From assembly GCA_036674765.1 (NCBI GenBank), contig JARVKI010000001.1, positions 558,001-622,000 on the forward strand: DNA of 64,000 nt, in the 5' to 3' direction. Made by a program: the position numbers and the translations under genes. The DNA is from Seiridium cupressi (taxonomy: Eukaryota > Ascomycota > Sordariomycetes > Amphisphaeriales > Sporocadaceae). Of this stretch, positions 21,815 to 33,376 are shown one piece after another; the stretch's first letter is position 1; the number at the start of each line of letters is the position of its first letter. Under the pieces are notes generated by a model. It was not told the origin of the DNA and ran no database searches. It worked only from the letters and a program-made list of their open reading frames with translations.

Positions 21815-23185
21815 CTAGAGAATTATTTTGCGGACTAGATCTGCCAAAGTTGTTTCGATTGCCGTAAAAGATGGGCGTTCGCTAACACCAGTTTTAGCGC
21901 AGCTCTCGCGCAGCTTAGCTAGGGTTTTCATCGCAAGGACTGCATCTGGTGATGCCGCTTCATCAGAGCCCAGCTCTATGAGATTCTGCACATCTTCCAT
22001 GAGATGAGCAAACGCAAGAACCTCGATCTTTTCCAGGACATAGTCTCGGTAGATCGAAGCAGCCCCAAAGTCGCCCAGCAGGGCATGCCCTGCCGTGTCA
22101 TACAAAATATTATGGGCATATAAGTCGCCGTGGGCGATGCCACGCACATGGAGATGAGCAGCGACTGAAGCGACGCCTCGGAGGAGCTTAAGACCTTGGA
22201 ACAATCTCAGTTTAGTGGCCGGCGGGAAGCAGTCGCGAGTGCAGCTATCCAGAGAAGGAGGCAGTCCAAGCGTTTGATATAACGGTGGGATGAGCTGCAT
22301 GACGAGCCCCTTCTTGTCCGGGTGTCCGGTGATTTCTCCGTAAGGATCAATCAGATTTTCGTGCGAGCCGGCGCCGATGCAAGCACGCATTTCATCCAAC
22401 GGTGTACCGTCGCTCGTCACGTCGCCTTTGAAGAGCTTGACCGCCACCTGCCGAACTCCGTCTTCGGTCTTCCAGCAACCCTTGGAGATGATGCCCGAGG
22501 CGCCTTCACCCAACAGTTCCTTCACCTCGATGTCCGTCCAAGGCACGCTAGGGAGGGCTGTCGCTTCACTCGCAACCTGAGCGGCCACAAACGAGCAAGG
22601 GTTGCCGGCGAAAGATAGGAAGGCTAGTTCGGGCATCGCGAATAACCAAGGTGGTAGAGTCTCAATTAGGTTGGCTGAGAGTCGCAATAGACCTAGTTTC
22701 CGGCACAGTGACATCTCGTCGGGGATCGTACGGAGCCGATTGCCGGATAGCATGCATTTCTGAAGGCGCGAACATTTGCCAATGGTCTTTGGCAGCATTT
22801 CGATCTCATTATTGGTGAGGATCAACCAGCGGAGGCGTGATGGAAGAGCGTCTTCGGGAATTTCCCTCATGCGATTTGAGCGAAATGCCACCATCTCAAG
22901 CTGCGAACATTTTGCCAGCTCCTCCGGAAACACTGTGAAATTACAGTTGGAAAAGAAGGCTATTTTCAGCCTTTTCAACTGGCCAAACGTGTTGGGTAAG
23001 TAGGAGAGACCCGTACCCGACAAGTCGAGATGTTCAATGGTATCGGCATGATCAAACACTTGAAACGGAAAGCTGTCCATAGGCACTGACACCTTGAACT
23101 TCTTGGTCAAAGGCTCCGCCTCAGCTGAGGATATGAGCTCGCCCATGGTGATGATAGTTGGAAATGGGATGGTTTCTAGATTCAA
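21815..23185 (-). CDS. LRR protein kinase of bacterial type, intronless
   Basis: Single-exon 456-aa protein; a start 13 codons in (MGELISS) is also possible. Residues 45-210 are leucine-rich repeats of the LxxLxLSxNxLxxLPxxL kind (LDLSGTGLSYLPNTFG, LRWLILTNNEIEMLPKTIG, LLRLSANLIETLPPWLF). A protein kinase domain follows: glycine loop LGEGASGIIS, VAVKLFKG lysine, catalytic loop HGDLYAHNIL, and DFGAAS. The HRD arginine is replaced by Gly. The order of parts and the motifs match, as I recall them, LRR-kinases of Pseudomonas and relatives rather than eukaryotic receptor kinases. There is no signal peptide or membrane segment, so it should be cytosolic. Lack of introns, unusual in this window, fits acquisition from bacteria. 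Substrate unknown. Confidence 0.88.
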   Translation of the reverse strand: MNLETIPFPTIITMGELISSAEAEPLTKKFKVSVPMDSFPFQVFDHADTIEHLDLSGTGLSYLPNTFGQLKRLKIAFFSNCNFTVFPEELAKCSQLEMVAFRSNRMREIPEDALPSRLRWLILTNNEIEMLPKTIGKCSRLQKCMLSGNRLRTIPDEMSLCRKLGLLRLSANLIETLPPWLFAMPELAFLSFAGNPCSFVAAQVASEATALPSVPWTDIEVKELLGEGASGIISKGCWKTEDGVRQVAVKLFKGDVTSDGTPLDEMRACIGAGSHENLIDPYGEITGHPDKKGLVMQLIPPLYQTLGLPPSLDSCTRDCFPPATKLRLFQGLKLLRGVASVAAHLHVRGIAHGDLYAHNILYDTAGHALLGDFGAASIYRDYVLEKIEVLAFAHLMEDVQNLIELGSDEAASPDAVLAMKTLAKLRESCAKTGVSERPSFTAIETTLADLVRKIIL

Positions 23186-24155
23186 GGGTTACAGAGAAAA
23201 GGACCTTCTAGAGCGAGGAAATTGAATTGTGAGACAGCCAGCTCACCGATAAGTGCCACTAGTCTTTGTTAGATGCGAGATCCATCTCGCTGAGGAACAT
23301 TCGAGGTAAATGGATAATAAGAGTTTCTCGATATGTAACCATGTCAAGACATGCGCTCAGCTGGGCTTATAGTAATCTAGACTGTAGACAGAGTTGCCGA
23401 TCAATGCAGATGCGAACGAGTGTCTATCAATACATTCGTGAATAGGTGAGCTGCCGTTTGGATGCACGTCTGTAGCTTGTTTGTTCGGGAGGGGACTACA
23501 TGGAACCGGGCACGTTGGAGTGATTCTGCTATTTACATGGTATGGGACAGCTTTCATATAATTCACACTGATGCCTCAATGGGAATTTGTGCATCTGATT
23601 GTTGAGATCAATATGGTGATAGATAGGTACCTACAATGTAATCAAGTTCTAGAACAATTGGCACTCAGCAGTAGGCTAGCCCGTGATTTAGCCTCGAGAT
23701 ACCAGGTCTGCCAGGTACCGATGTACTGATCAGCACAGACCACATGGTCCAAGCTCATGCTGGAATGCTGTCTGTCGGCGATACCTACAACTTATCCCGA
23801 CATGCAAACGAGGCTCGACGACAGCTCCGAAACATTCTTGAGCAACTTTGACATCTCCGAAACATTCTTGAGCAACTTTGACATCGGTAGCCCCCTCAAA
23901 TTGAGACTGTCATCTTGAGAGGGTCATTGCAAGCAAAGCTTATCTTGCCGTGTACTTCCTAGCTCTGCGCTGAGCCGTCACGAGCTCTGATCTTGCTCCC
24001 TCGACTCTTTCCTCCACAACATCGAGCGCATCACAGAGTTGACCACAACTACGGCTACAGCAACATACTCTAGCCTTTCCACTCGACTCAGTGCGCGCAA
24101 ATCTCTGCGTTCAACTCGCGTACAACCTCCGAAAGCTCCAGCTTGGTTAGCATCC
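23186..24155. other. Intergenic stretch with a 30-bp duplication
   Basis: Lies between the divergent LRR-kinase and TAF8 genes. No gene recognised. It contains the tandem duplication listed separately, about 270-330 bp upstream of the TAF8 ATG. Confidence 0.5.
23825..23884 (+). repeat. Tandem 30-bp direct duplication
   Basis: Two adjacent, identical 30-nt copies beginning ctccgaaacattc and ending aactttgacat. The exactness suggests a recent slippage or unequal-exchange event in the TAF8 upstream region. Confidence 0.95.
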
Positions 24156-25185
24156 ATGGAGTCGCCCAAGCCTGGCCAGAAGCGACCCTCGCTGTGCAAC
24201 GATCCCAGCCAACCGGACGAGCACCTAAGCAAAAGACAACGGACTGCTACTCTGGAACCGGAACCGGAGGTAGAAGTTTCAACAACTGCGCTTGCTGCTC
24301 CAGGTCGTGCAACAGCAACAGAGAAGGTGAACAGGCCCAGCGAAGCCAGTTTTGCGCGGGAAGGCCTACAGAGATCCATCGCGCTCGCGTTGCAACATGT
24401 TGGCTTCGATTCTGCGTCACAAGAAGCTCTCGAGAGTCTAACCTCAACCACCGAGACGTGTAGGTGGAAAACTCTAGTCGCTGATGCTCCGCGAGACCTA
24501 CTGACCGGATCTAGACATAGCTACCTTTGCCGAACATCTCAAACGCTTCGCCGAAGCCGCGAGACGATCAAATCCGACGCCGACAGATTTTGCTCATATG
24601 TTGCGCAAGCACAATGTCGCCATCTCTTCTCTAAAGCCGCACCTCCAGAATCCTGTTAAAAAGAAGGTTGAACCGACGTATTATGATCCCCTGCCCATCA
24701 CTCCGCAGACGGACTATTTTCGCACAACATCAACAGAATGGTTGGGTGATGAACTAGATGGAAACATGGAGAAGCAAGCCAAGCCCTGGATACCAGAGGG
24801 GCTTCCTGCATTCCCAAGCAGACATACATACAAATTCACCCCGAGGGAAACAGCAGCACTCGACCCGGCGAAGAAGCGGGCAGAGGCTCTTGCAGCTGCA
24901 CAGAAAGGGGAGAAGGCTCTCCGAACGATCAATCGTGCTACCAAGATGAGCCAGCAGAAGGAGCTCAGGGACCTGGCGCAGAGAAATCCCATGAGCAAGG
25001 AGCGCTACGATGCTTGGGAGTCAATGATGAAAGCAATGATGCCCGACAATGGCAGTTCTTTGCGCGACAGGCAGGATATTGCAGATCATAGTGTGATCGT
25101 CGATTCATCCATGCGCTACAGGCGGAGAGAGGTGCCGAGGGTGAGCAACAGAGGGCCTCTTGGTGCGATTCCAAGCAACGGCTAA
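24156..25185 (+). CDS. TAF8: TFIID subunit TAF8
   Basis: Subunit of the general transcription factor TFIID, pairing with TAF10 through a histone fold. Two exons, 24156-24459 and 24515-25185 (donor GTAGGT, 55-nt intron), give 324 aa. After a charged, Pro-rich N-terminus with KRQR-like basic residues comes the bromodomain-associated histone fold: LQRSIALALQHVGFDSASQEALESLT continuing through the junction as YIATFAEHLKRFAEAARRSNPTPTDFAHML. The TAF8 C-terminal signature WIPEGLPAFPSRHTYKFTP follows, then an Ala/Lys helix. The start at 24156 is the first ATG. An in-frame extension further upstream lacks ATG. Confidence 0.9.
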
Positions 25186-26214
25186 TGTTGTAATCTTCTA
25201 GGAACACCGCGGACGGCTCCAGCTGTAGAGCAAAACAGAAACCATATGTTTCGGACCAGCCAGGGGACCCTCCGGACTCAGCATCGACAAAGACTCATTG
25301 GTATGAGCGAGTTCCCATAGCTCTCCGGATATCCACGTGCGATCGGTTACGTTCTTAAGAAACAGTTTGGCGTGGTGACAGATACGTTGCCCGCATGGCA
25401 TCAAAGGACCGATATATGAAGGAACCTCATTTTAGTGGTTCGAGACCTGCATAGAACCAGCGACCGACAGACAAGGACGAGCACGAGAGAAAGTGACATT
25501 TGAGGTCTCAATCAGAATAGATATGGTGGGTAGCATTTGCATAGGCGTTTTTGCGATTGAATTTTGAGATACCCATTGTTTTTCATCTGTAGCTTTAGAG
25601 AGCATCGGCAGGTCAACAGACGCCTGGTATGGGACTATGAAGAAAAGGGGACGTACACCCTACATTGTATGCATAAGACTCATTGAAGGCTCCAGTGATC
25701 ATCGCCTGTCCGAGGCAATCTATGGACTCCTTTGCAGGTCAGAAATGTAAGATACAGCATCCGAAGCACACAACTTGGCTTTGTATTGCAAGGAATGGCA
25801 ACCATGTATGGACACCATCACGTAAAATCCAGAAAAATTACATACATGCAGAGCAATTCGTACATACATAAGATGCTTACAACGCAGTAGTCAATACAAT
25901 AAATACATTGCATGCACTGGCAGAACAGATGATCCCAACTCAACTAAAGCTCCTGCCAGCTGGAGATGCACTGCAACTAGTGGTGAATTTTGATTGGGCA
26001 CTGCCCCGCGAGGTTGATCGGTGCACACCCCTGCGCTTTGCCCGTCGAACGCAGCGACTTTTGACCCTAAACCGAACCACACAAAAATTCTCGGAATTTT
26101 CGAAGCTCGAGAGCCTGAGACGGTCATTGACAGCAGCCGCAAACGATTATCTTCCACCACCCATTCCTCAATTCAGGTTCTCGTGAAGCAGCAGACTTGA
26201 AGTATACCCCGACA
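25186..26214. other. Intergenic stretch / RACK1 upstream region
   Basis: About 1.0 kb with no convincing coding sequence. The 3' part is presumably promoter and leader of the RACK1 gene, which in fungi is often long. No element could be pinned down. Confidence 0.45.
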
Positions 26215-27666
26215 ATGGCTGAGCAGCTGATTCTCAAGGGTACCCTCGAGGGCCACGTAAGTTTGCGACCCCAACCCGATGAGACGTCCAGCGCTGCCGC
26301 TGCCACCGCAACAAACGGCATATGCGCCAGCGCTTCACCCAGCGGCAGTGACCGGGAGGTCGTCGATGGAACAGTCAACTAACTGGAGTTCTACAGAATG
26401 GCTGGGTCACCAGCTTGGCCACCTCCATGGAGAAGTACAACGATCTCGACCCAACGATGGCATTTCTGCAGCGAGCTAACTGATTCGGCCAGCCCCAACA
26501 TGCTTCTCTCCGCCTCCCGTGACAAGAGCCTGATCATCTGGAACCTCACCCGCGACGAGTCGTCATACGGTTACCCCAAGCGATCTCTTCACGGCCACTC
26601 CCACATCGTCTCCGACTGTGTACGTTTATTCTATATTCTTGGGGGGAAACTGTCGGGCGAAAATATTGAAGAAGCAGTGGGCTGACGGGAATGTTGTGAT
26701 CAGGTCATCTCCTCCGATGGTGCCTACGCTCTGTCTGCCTCGTGGGACAAGACCCTCCGCCTCTGGGAGCTCGCCAGTGGTACCACCACCCGCCGCTTCG
26801 TCGGCCACACCAACGACGTTCTCTCCGTTTCCTTCTCGGCCGACAACCGACAGATCGTCTCCGGCTCGCGAGACCGCACCATCAAGCTGTGGAACACCCT
26901 CGGTGACTGCAAGTTCACCATCACCGACAAGGGCCACACCGAGTGGGTTTCTTGCGTCCGCTTCAGCCCCAACCCTCAGAACCCGGTTATTGTGTCTAGC
27001 AGCTGGGATAAGCTGGTCAAGGTAAGGCATCTCTTTGTGCTACCCAGGATAAAAGAGATTTGTGCGGACTTTGTCCACATGATGCTATGCAAAATAAAGT
27101 ATTTGCTACTTCAGAGCTTGCTTCGGCTTGCCATGAGACCACTAATCACCAATTGCCCTGATCCCTCACAGCGCAAATCTCTTTTCCCTGGATAGCATTG
27201 AACTAGTCCTGGGAATCGTTTGTACTGACTCACTCTCCAGGTTTGGGAGCTCTCCACCTGCAAGCTCCAGACCGACCACATCGGCCACACTGGCTACATC
27301 AACACTGTGACCATCTCCCCCGATGGCTCTCTTTGCGCCTCCGGTGGTAAGGACGGTACCACCATGCTCTGGGACCTCAACGAGTCCAAGCACTTGTACT
27401 CCCTCAACGCTGGTGACGAGATCCACGCCCTTGTCTTCTCCCCCAACCGATACTGGCTCTGCGCTGCCACTGCCAGCAACATCATCATCTTCGATCTCGA
27501 GAAGAAGAGCAAGGTCGACGAGCTCATCGTCGAGTTCGCCGCCGTTGGCAAGAAGAGCCGCCAGCCCGAGCCTATCTCCTTGGCCTGGTCCGCTGATGGC
27601 CAGACTCTGTTCGCTGGTTACACCGACAACATCATTCGTGCTTGGGGTGTTATGTCGAGAGCATAG
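26215..27666 (+). CDS. cpc2: RACK1/Cpc2 seven-WD repeat ribosomal scaffold protein
   Basis: RACK1 binds the 40S head and links signalling to translation; in moulds it is the cross-pathway control protein Cpc2. Five exons, 26215-26256, 26397-26434, 26493-26619, 26704-27021 and 27241-27666, encode exactly 316 aa, the usual family length. WD repeats are plain: [52 protein letters not shown] and [13 protein letters not shown], with the family end [16 protein letters not shown]. Codon use is strongly biased to C-ending codons (GTC, ACC, CTC, AAG), as expected for a highly expressed gene. Intron 4 (27022-27240, 219 nt) is longer than the others and carries a C/D snoRNA, the same host arrangement as yeast ASC1. 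Confidence 0.97.
27074..27166 (+). ncRNA. snR24: C/D box snoRNA U24 (snR24) in RACK1 intron 4
   Basis: Inside intron 27022-27240. C box ATGATGC at 27079-27085 (one mismatch to RTGATGA) and D box CTGA at 27158-27161, about 75 nt apart. Between them are TATTTGCTACTTCAGA (27100-27115), an internal C'-like TGAGAC, and ATCACCAA upstream of the D box. These two guide segments are the ones I remember from yeast snR24, whose targets are 2'-O-methyl sites in 25S rRNA. Yeast snR24 lies in the intron of ASC1, the RACK1 orthologue, so the host gene matches too. Ends are approximate; the terminal stem is weak by eye. Confidence 0.82.
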
Positions 27667-29640
27667 TAATCTCTTGGAAGGAAACCTCGGGGTTGTCGGT
27701 CATTGACTGGGCGTAAGGGATGGGCTTCATCATTGTCATTTGGTCAATCAATTTCTCAGGGGAAATGCCAATCATACACGTTTCTACGCGCATCTGACGT
27801 GCCATGGTTGACGAAAAAAGGAAAGGTGGTTAGCATTGCCGCGGTTAGACTCATGCTGCCATGCTAATAAGACATTAACGAGACATGTCAACTCGTGTGT
27901 TTTAGCTTTGCCGTTGTGAAGATAAAAAAATCAGCAAAACTACGCGGACTTTTCGAGAACCTGTGATGTCTTATATGAGAGTGAATATGTTGGAATGATT
28001 ACACACTTTGCGGCTAATTCGCATGCGATTGAGGAACTAGTATCAAGCTAAAGACGTTTTAAGTGTAACTCTGGAGTGAAGGGGCTGAGAACTGCTCATC
28101 TTATGAGCATTACCATGCCTTGACACGAGTAAGGACACGCAAAATCGACAGTGAAGTTCCTAATTAATAACCTCTAATTATACCTTTGAGGCAGAGTCGA
28201 GGGGTCTCGACCAGACACGGTGACAAGGAGCGGGTGTCTCTCGATAGAAGCTGTTGTAGGCGGGCATAGGTCTCGCAGAGCTTCGTAATATGTTTTAGGG
28301 AACAGAAATTACGTTTTCCGGACGAACGAACAATGAGGCTAAGGCCTTGATGAGCCATGACCTAGAGGAATCGTAAGCGTATGATAAACATGCTTTTGTG
28401 ATGTATTGTGCCATGAAAACTCAACTCGCCGAGGATTTTCAGTTTTTGTTTCTTCTTTCTCCTTTTCTTTCACTTTGTCTTCGCTCTTTGGTCCACGCGA
28501 TGTGGTTCAGACGGCGAGGGCATGCTCTTTACTCCCCCGCCATGAGATCAAATACTCAACCTACGATGTGGTCATCTATCGTCGAAAGGCAGCAGCAATC
28601 TTCAGCGGATGACAGTAGTCTATTGCCTGAAACGTAGGATATGATGTATCAATCCGGAATATTGGAATAGGTTCGTATAAGCAGCCAAGTATATCCATCT
28701 CCAGTGGCATACCTACGATTAAGTTGATTCCAAAACAGAGTGTCAATTTTAAATTGTGAAGCATCCCATAATATGTTAACATTATTTGCGATATTTCATT
28801 AAATGGCAAGCAATAGCCTCTGATATGACATGTCCGGGGCCATATTCTAAACTTACAAAAGGACCATTCACAAGTGAAATGTTCAAGTAGTTCCGCGGAG
28901 GATCTCAGAGTGCCCATAGGGAATCTTTCCGTCAGACGGTCCAGTAAATATTTAATTATACTAACAAGGCTGAGGGTAATGCTTTATTTCAAATTCTATT
29001 TTTATTTCTATAAGAAATAAATTAAAATGCCGTTTATTTGATAGTTTTGGAATCCCGCGCCACGTGCCACTCTTAAGTTGGGCCGCATTTCCTAGCACTA
29101 GATTTTAGTTTTGCTTTCCCATGTATAATCTAGAGCGCGGACGTGAGCTTGGCAGGAATAACAAAACTTGAAACGACATGCTTTTATACTACTTCCAACA
29201 TGAGAATGAATTCTAGTGACAGATGGCATTTAGCAGAAAGCTTTCAAACGCAGACTTGTTTAATCTGATCTGGACCCACTAGACAAGCTTAAATATATGA
29301 TCGTGCCCTTCATAAGTATAAAATCACGTCCATAACTGAGTAGAACCATGATTTATCGATCTTTCCGCCTGTTTCAAATCAGACTACAATGCCAATCCTC
29401 GGTCGCCGTATAGGTATAAAAGTTTGTTTATACCTTTGTCTCGAATGACATGGATATAGGTGAGAGAAGTTGTTCACACAAATTCCTATCTGTTTGTAGA
29501 GATAGAAGTCATTGGCTCTACAGATTGAAATTAGGCTGTAGAGTAACTCTTTCTAATTATCATTAAAATACGATACCAGGGACAAGCGCCGTACTATGTA
29601 CATAATTCGCGAACCTTTTAGTAGCTAGTAAAACAGAGGC
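27667..29640. other. Gene-poor, AT-rich 2 kb stretch
   Basis: The first few hundred bases are probably RACK1 3' untranslated sequence. From about 28950 to 29600 the sequence is AT-rich with many TA steps, suggesting an old RIP-affected insertion. No ORF, RNA gene or clear terminal repeat found. Confidence 0.45.
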
Positions 29641-30298
29641 TTAAAACATTGCAGCAGCTCCTGCGGCGAGACCGACTAGCATACCAAAAGGTGCAGCAGT
29701 AGCCATGGCGCCACCTGCCGTAGAAACACTGCTGGAGCTTGCAGCCGTGGTTTTTGACGTAGACCCAGTGCTTTCAGTGGCTGAACCAGTAGTTGAAGTG
29801 CTGAGAGTCGCCGCGGAGGTGATGGTGGGAGACAAGGTGCCGGTGATGACAGTGGTGTCGCCAGTCAAGGTAGGAAGCTCCGTGACTTCGCTTGAATCAG
29901 TAGCCAACGCGGTCGTTGTTACCGGATTCTGGGTGGAGCTAGCTATCGCCATTGCAGTTGATGACGGTGTCGAGTCGCTTCCGTATCCTGGGAGATAAGA
30001 CGGCGTATAGGAGGCAGTACCAGAGTACGCAGCGCAACCTGGGACAGTTGTCTTGGGCGGAGCTCGGCCGCCTCCTGTACATCATATCAGTAAGGAATGA
30101 GAGATCGGGGACATAGGTTAATGCCATACCACAATCAAGAAATTCGCAGATCTCGCCAGTGCCTGGCACATACCAAAGCAGGCTAGCGCCGCCATACTTG
30201 ACAGTCTCAGACGACACACATCCAGACAAATCGGTTCTGGCTGAAATAGGGGCGGCAAGCAGCGCCGCCACCAGGGTAAAAGCTGTACGGGCGAACAT
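29641..30298 (-). CDS. GPI-anchored Ser/Thr-rich cell-surface protein
   Basis: Two exons, 30298-30130 and 30074-29641 (donor GTATGG, 55-nt intron), encode 200 aa. An N-terminal signal peptide (MFARTAFTLVAALLAAPISA) is followed by a short Cys-containing domain with LSGCVSSETVKYGGASLLWYV, GEICEFLDCGGGRAPPKTTVPGC. A long Ser/Thr-rich stretch likely carries O-glycans. The C-terminal hydrophobic tail (FGMLVGLAAGAAAMF) after small residues fits a GPI attachment signal. It should sit on the plasma membrane or in the cell wall. The Cys domain is conserved-looking, but I cannot name its function. An in-frame non-ATG extension upstream was not used. Confidence 0.8.
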
Positions 30299-31373
30299 GA
30301 TGAATGCGCGACGCAATATTTCTGCTCGAAAAGTAGATGTTGATGTCGACTTGATTGAGGTTTAAGTAAACGAGGGTAAGGCTGTAGCAGCAAAAAAGAA
30401 TGTCAAGTAATCTGGAATTAGAGAATGCAAACGAGGAACACACCTGGGACCACGTATTTGAAGCAAAATTGCTTTACGGCACAGCACCTAGGCAGAGCTA
30501 GGGGCGCCGTTCCCGTCGATTCGGCGCCATGGATCGCACTAATCGAGGCGGTTAGTCCACTGAAACAGCTACCCAAGGTAAGCTTAACCTAAAGCTTACA
30601 TTCCCTTCAAGCACCTCCAAAGACACCTTCTGATTTATGCTGCTATACTACATCACACACATCACGGACACCTTCACTAGATCGATTGAGTAACCATTTC
30701 CCATAATTACTAACAGTCTTAAAGTCTCCATGGGGAATGCACTGTTTAAAACTCGCGAACCCAAGCGATGCGCGTTACGGAGCTGGATGAGGCCCAAGAA
30801 CCATGCTAGTCTCATCTCATTTCGGGTTCCATAATAATACTTGAAATATTTTGACCGGCCGTTTAAAAAACGTCAATGGATTCAATATGAAAACAATGAG
30901 CAGTCATCGCAATCTTTCAAGCCCTCTACGAAGATCACTGCTTGGCATACTCTTTTGTTACACTGCTATGGGCATACATCTTTTACAGCTCTATCAGTTG
31001 AGCTGTTTGATACTGTTCCACTCCTTAGTTAATTGTCTTTAGGAGGAAAAAAAAAAAAAAAAAAAAAAAAGAAGCGTCAGTCATAGCAGTTATGTCGACA
31101 TGTCAGAGTTTGAGATGGAGGCGAAATTGTGTAGAAATTTACAGAGTTGACTACATATGTACGTAGTACGGACAGAATAAAATCAGATTTGGGGACATTG
31201 GCTCCATTTAGATGTGTAACGCATTCCAACTAGGAATTCAGTGTGCCGAATATAGACTTAGCTCGTTTGTAGCTACCATTTATGCTTCGATTGACTTGGC
31301 AACGGAATCTGAAAATTCTCTAGGTATTGTGCTCAGTCACTCATTACGCCATGTTCAGCCCCTGCGGGTGCGA
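30299..31373. other. Intergenic stretch with a poly-A tract
   Basis: No gene recognised. A run of 24 A lies at 31047-31070. No target-site duplication or reverse-transcriptase remnant was seen around it. Confidence 0.5.
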
Positions 31374-33376
31374 TCAGTCTCGCCGTTTCAGTGCATGTCG
31401 GTTCCCCATCCATTCCGCGACGGCATTCCTGTAGTCCTCTGGTCCATAAGGCTCGAGGATCTCCGCCAGCCATCCTTTCTTGCCATGGACCTGTAAGCCA
31501 AGGTCGGAGGCTAGAAGGTCAAGATATGATACGGCATCAAATACGAAATCGGGATGATGTTCGCTGCGTCCTCCTGGATAATGCCATTTCCCAACCCGAC
31601 TGAAAAGGACCGTCTCGTATTGAAGTTCATCCATGACGTCAGGTGATGTCCAGTCAGGAAAGGAGATCTCGTCTCTGAAGTATGCGTTGATCCAGAGCGC
31701 TTGAAGATGGGCCATTATGGTAGTCGAAAAGTTCATCAGCATGCCAGCGAATGCGATATCCCTATGTTTTAGAAATGTAGCAGCTGGCGGTATCATGAAA
31801 CGGTAGAGTGTATATGGCGTAAGTTCCGTCGATGGATTAATCGTGTCTGTTGTTGAAATACCCTTGTTGTCTACAAGTGGGATGTAGCGCTTGTTGTAGA
31901 CTGGCTGATCTTTAAGACGTGGAAACCGGGCGAGGATTTCCTCGTCGGCTTTATGAACTAAGCCATGCGGATCAGTCGCCAAAGGGGCATGAGGAATGCC
32001 GAGTTCTTGTTCGATACCCTCGGGTAGGAACTTCATCGGTGGCAAGTGTTTCCAGCCGGTCACGCAGCATAAAGCATCGGAGCGTAGCTGCATTCCACTC
32101 GATAGCAACACCGTGTGGTCGGAAAGACCAGTGATGTCAGCAATATGAATCTTGACTGAGCCGTTGCGAAGCAGCTCGAAGAAGTCGGTATCATAATTGA
32201 GAATGGAGAAGCTCGTCCCCGTAAACATGGGCAGACTCCACGGCTTGAGCTTTGCCATCTCTGGATGGGAGTCAAGCTTATTCAAGGTAATGACATCGTT
32301 ACCCAAGATGGCCCAGAAAGCGTTGGTAATGGCACGACCAACGGCTGTTTCATGCCAAAACCAGCGAATGCCATTGTAGCCGCCGGCCGCAGCCCAAATG
32401 CATGGACTGAACCAAGTAAGCAGTCTGGTGTGTACGAGTTTCTCGAGCCATTTCTTCAAAGGCGTCACGTAGGGAGGTGCCATCCACGCTGGACCATGTC
32501 CAGACTGCCGAATCACCCAGTCGACCTTGACACCCCTAGTGGCGTAGGTGTAGACGAAATCCCATCCGGACTTGGTTGCACCAAAGACGGTAACCCTTTT
32601 CCCTGAATTGTTCTCCATGTCCGTATGCTGCTGAATATCTATGCTGTGAAATAACGGGGCGCCAAAGGATTCTTCGCCTTCAATGTGTGACATAAATGGG
32701 TCAGAAGTGAGGCCAGTCGCAACGATGAGTTTCTTTGTCGAAATCTTGACTTCCCTCCTGTCACCTGTCCTATCGTCATTCACATGCACTGTCAAAATCC
32801 AGCCGCCGGTTTCTTGATGTTCGGCTAGCTCGACCTTGCTGTTGTAACGAACGTGATCAATGACATTGAACTTCTCGGCGTATTTGGTGAGGTAATTATG
32901 AACAACCTCTCCGGGGATATGTTCTCCAGGCTTGACACCAAATATCTCAGTTTTCATAGGATAATCTGGATACTCATAGGTCCCAAGCACTGCAACACAT
33001 GAGGTTGGTGGTTGACTCTCTAAGTAAGTTTGGAAGATTATGGGAGCAACTCAGGTTCGGTGACCAGGAACGCTTTCATAGATCTTTACGATCGCAGAGC
33101 AGGCCATAAGGGGAAGAACATGATACTTGAACTTGCTTACTGTTGTTCGTCTTCAGCCCCGGATATAAGCGCTGCTTTGCCCAGACACCCCCCAGCGTTG
33201 CTGCTATTTCAAGGACCAGGAACGACTTGTCTGGGTTGACCTCATGGAAAACCTTGGCTGCACCCAGTCCGTACCATCCTAAGCAGCATTGATGAGTCGT
33301 TCATAGTGGTCTACATGTAGCCTAGGCTTTCAACGTGCTCACCTGCCCCTACGACAATTAGATCAAGTTCTTCCAT
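31374..33376 (-). CDS. Flavin-containing monooxygenase (FAD/NADPH)
   Basis: Flavin-dependent monooxygenase of the FMO/Baeyer-Villiger-like group. Three exons, 33376-33343, 33278-33141 and 32989-31374, give 595 aa. The start encodes the FAD-binding Rossmann motif LIVVGAGWYGLGAAKV, followed by a GGVWAKQRLYPGLKTNN stretch, the usual FMO pattern after the FAD site. IVATGLTSDP and a second nucleotide-binding loop VFGATKSGWD (NADPH side) follow. The C-terminal part has several aromatic-rich hydrophobic stretches (WLEKLVHTRLLTWFSPCIW). Substrate cannot be told; such genes occur both in detoxification and in secondary metabolism. No polyketide or peptide synthetase lies nearby in this window. Lengths and phases agree at both junctions. 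Confidence 0.85.

Noticed and set aside
30970..31070. tRNA D-arm-like hairpin (about 30978-31000) next to a 24-nt poly-A, as a possible SINE
   Set aside because: The A-box-like sequence is on the minus strand while the poly-A would belong to the plus strand. No B box and no target-site duplication.
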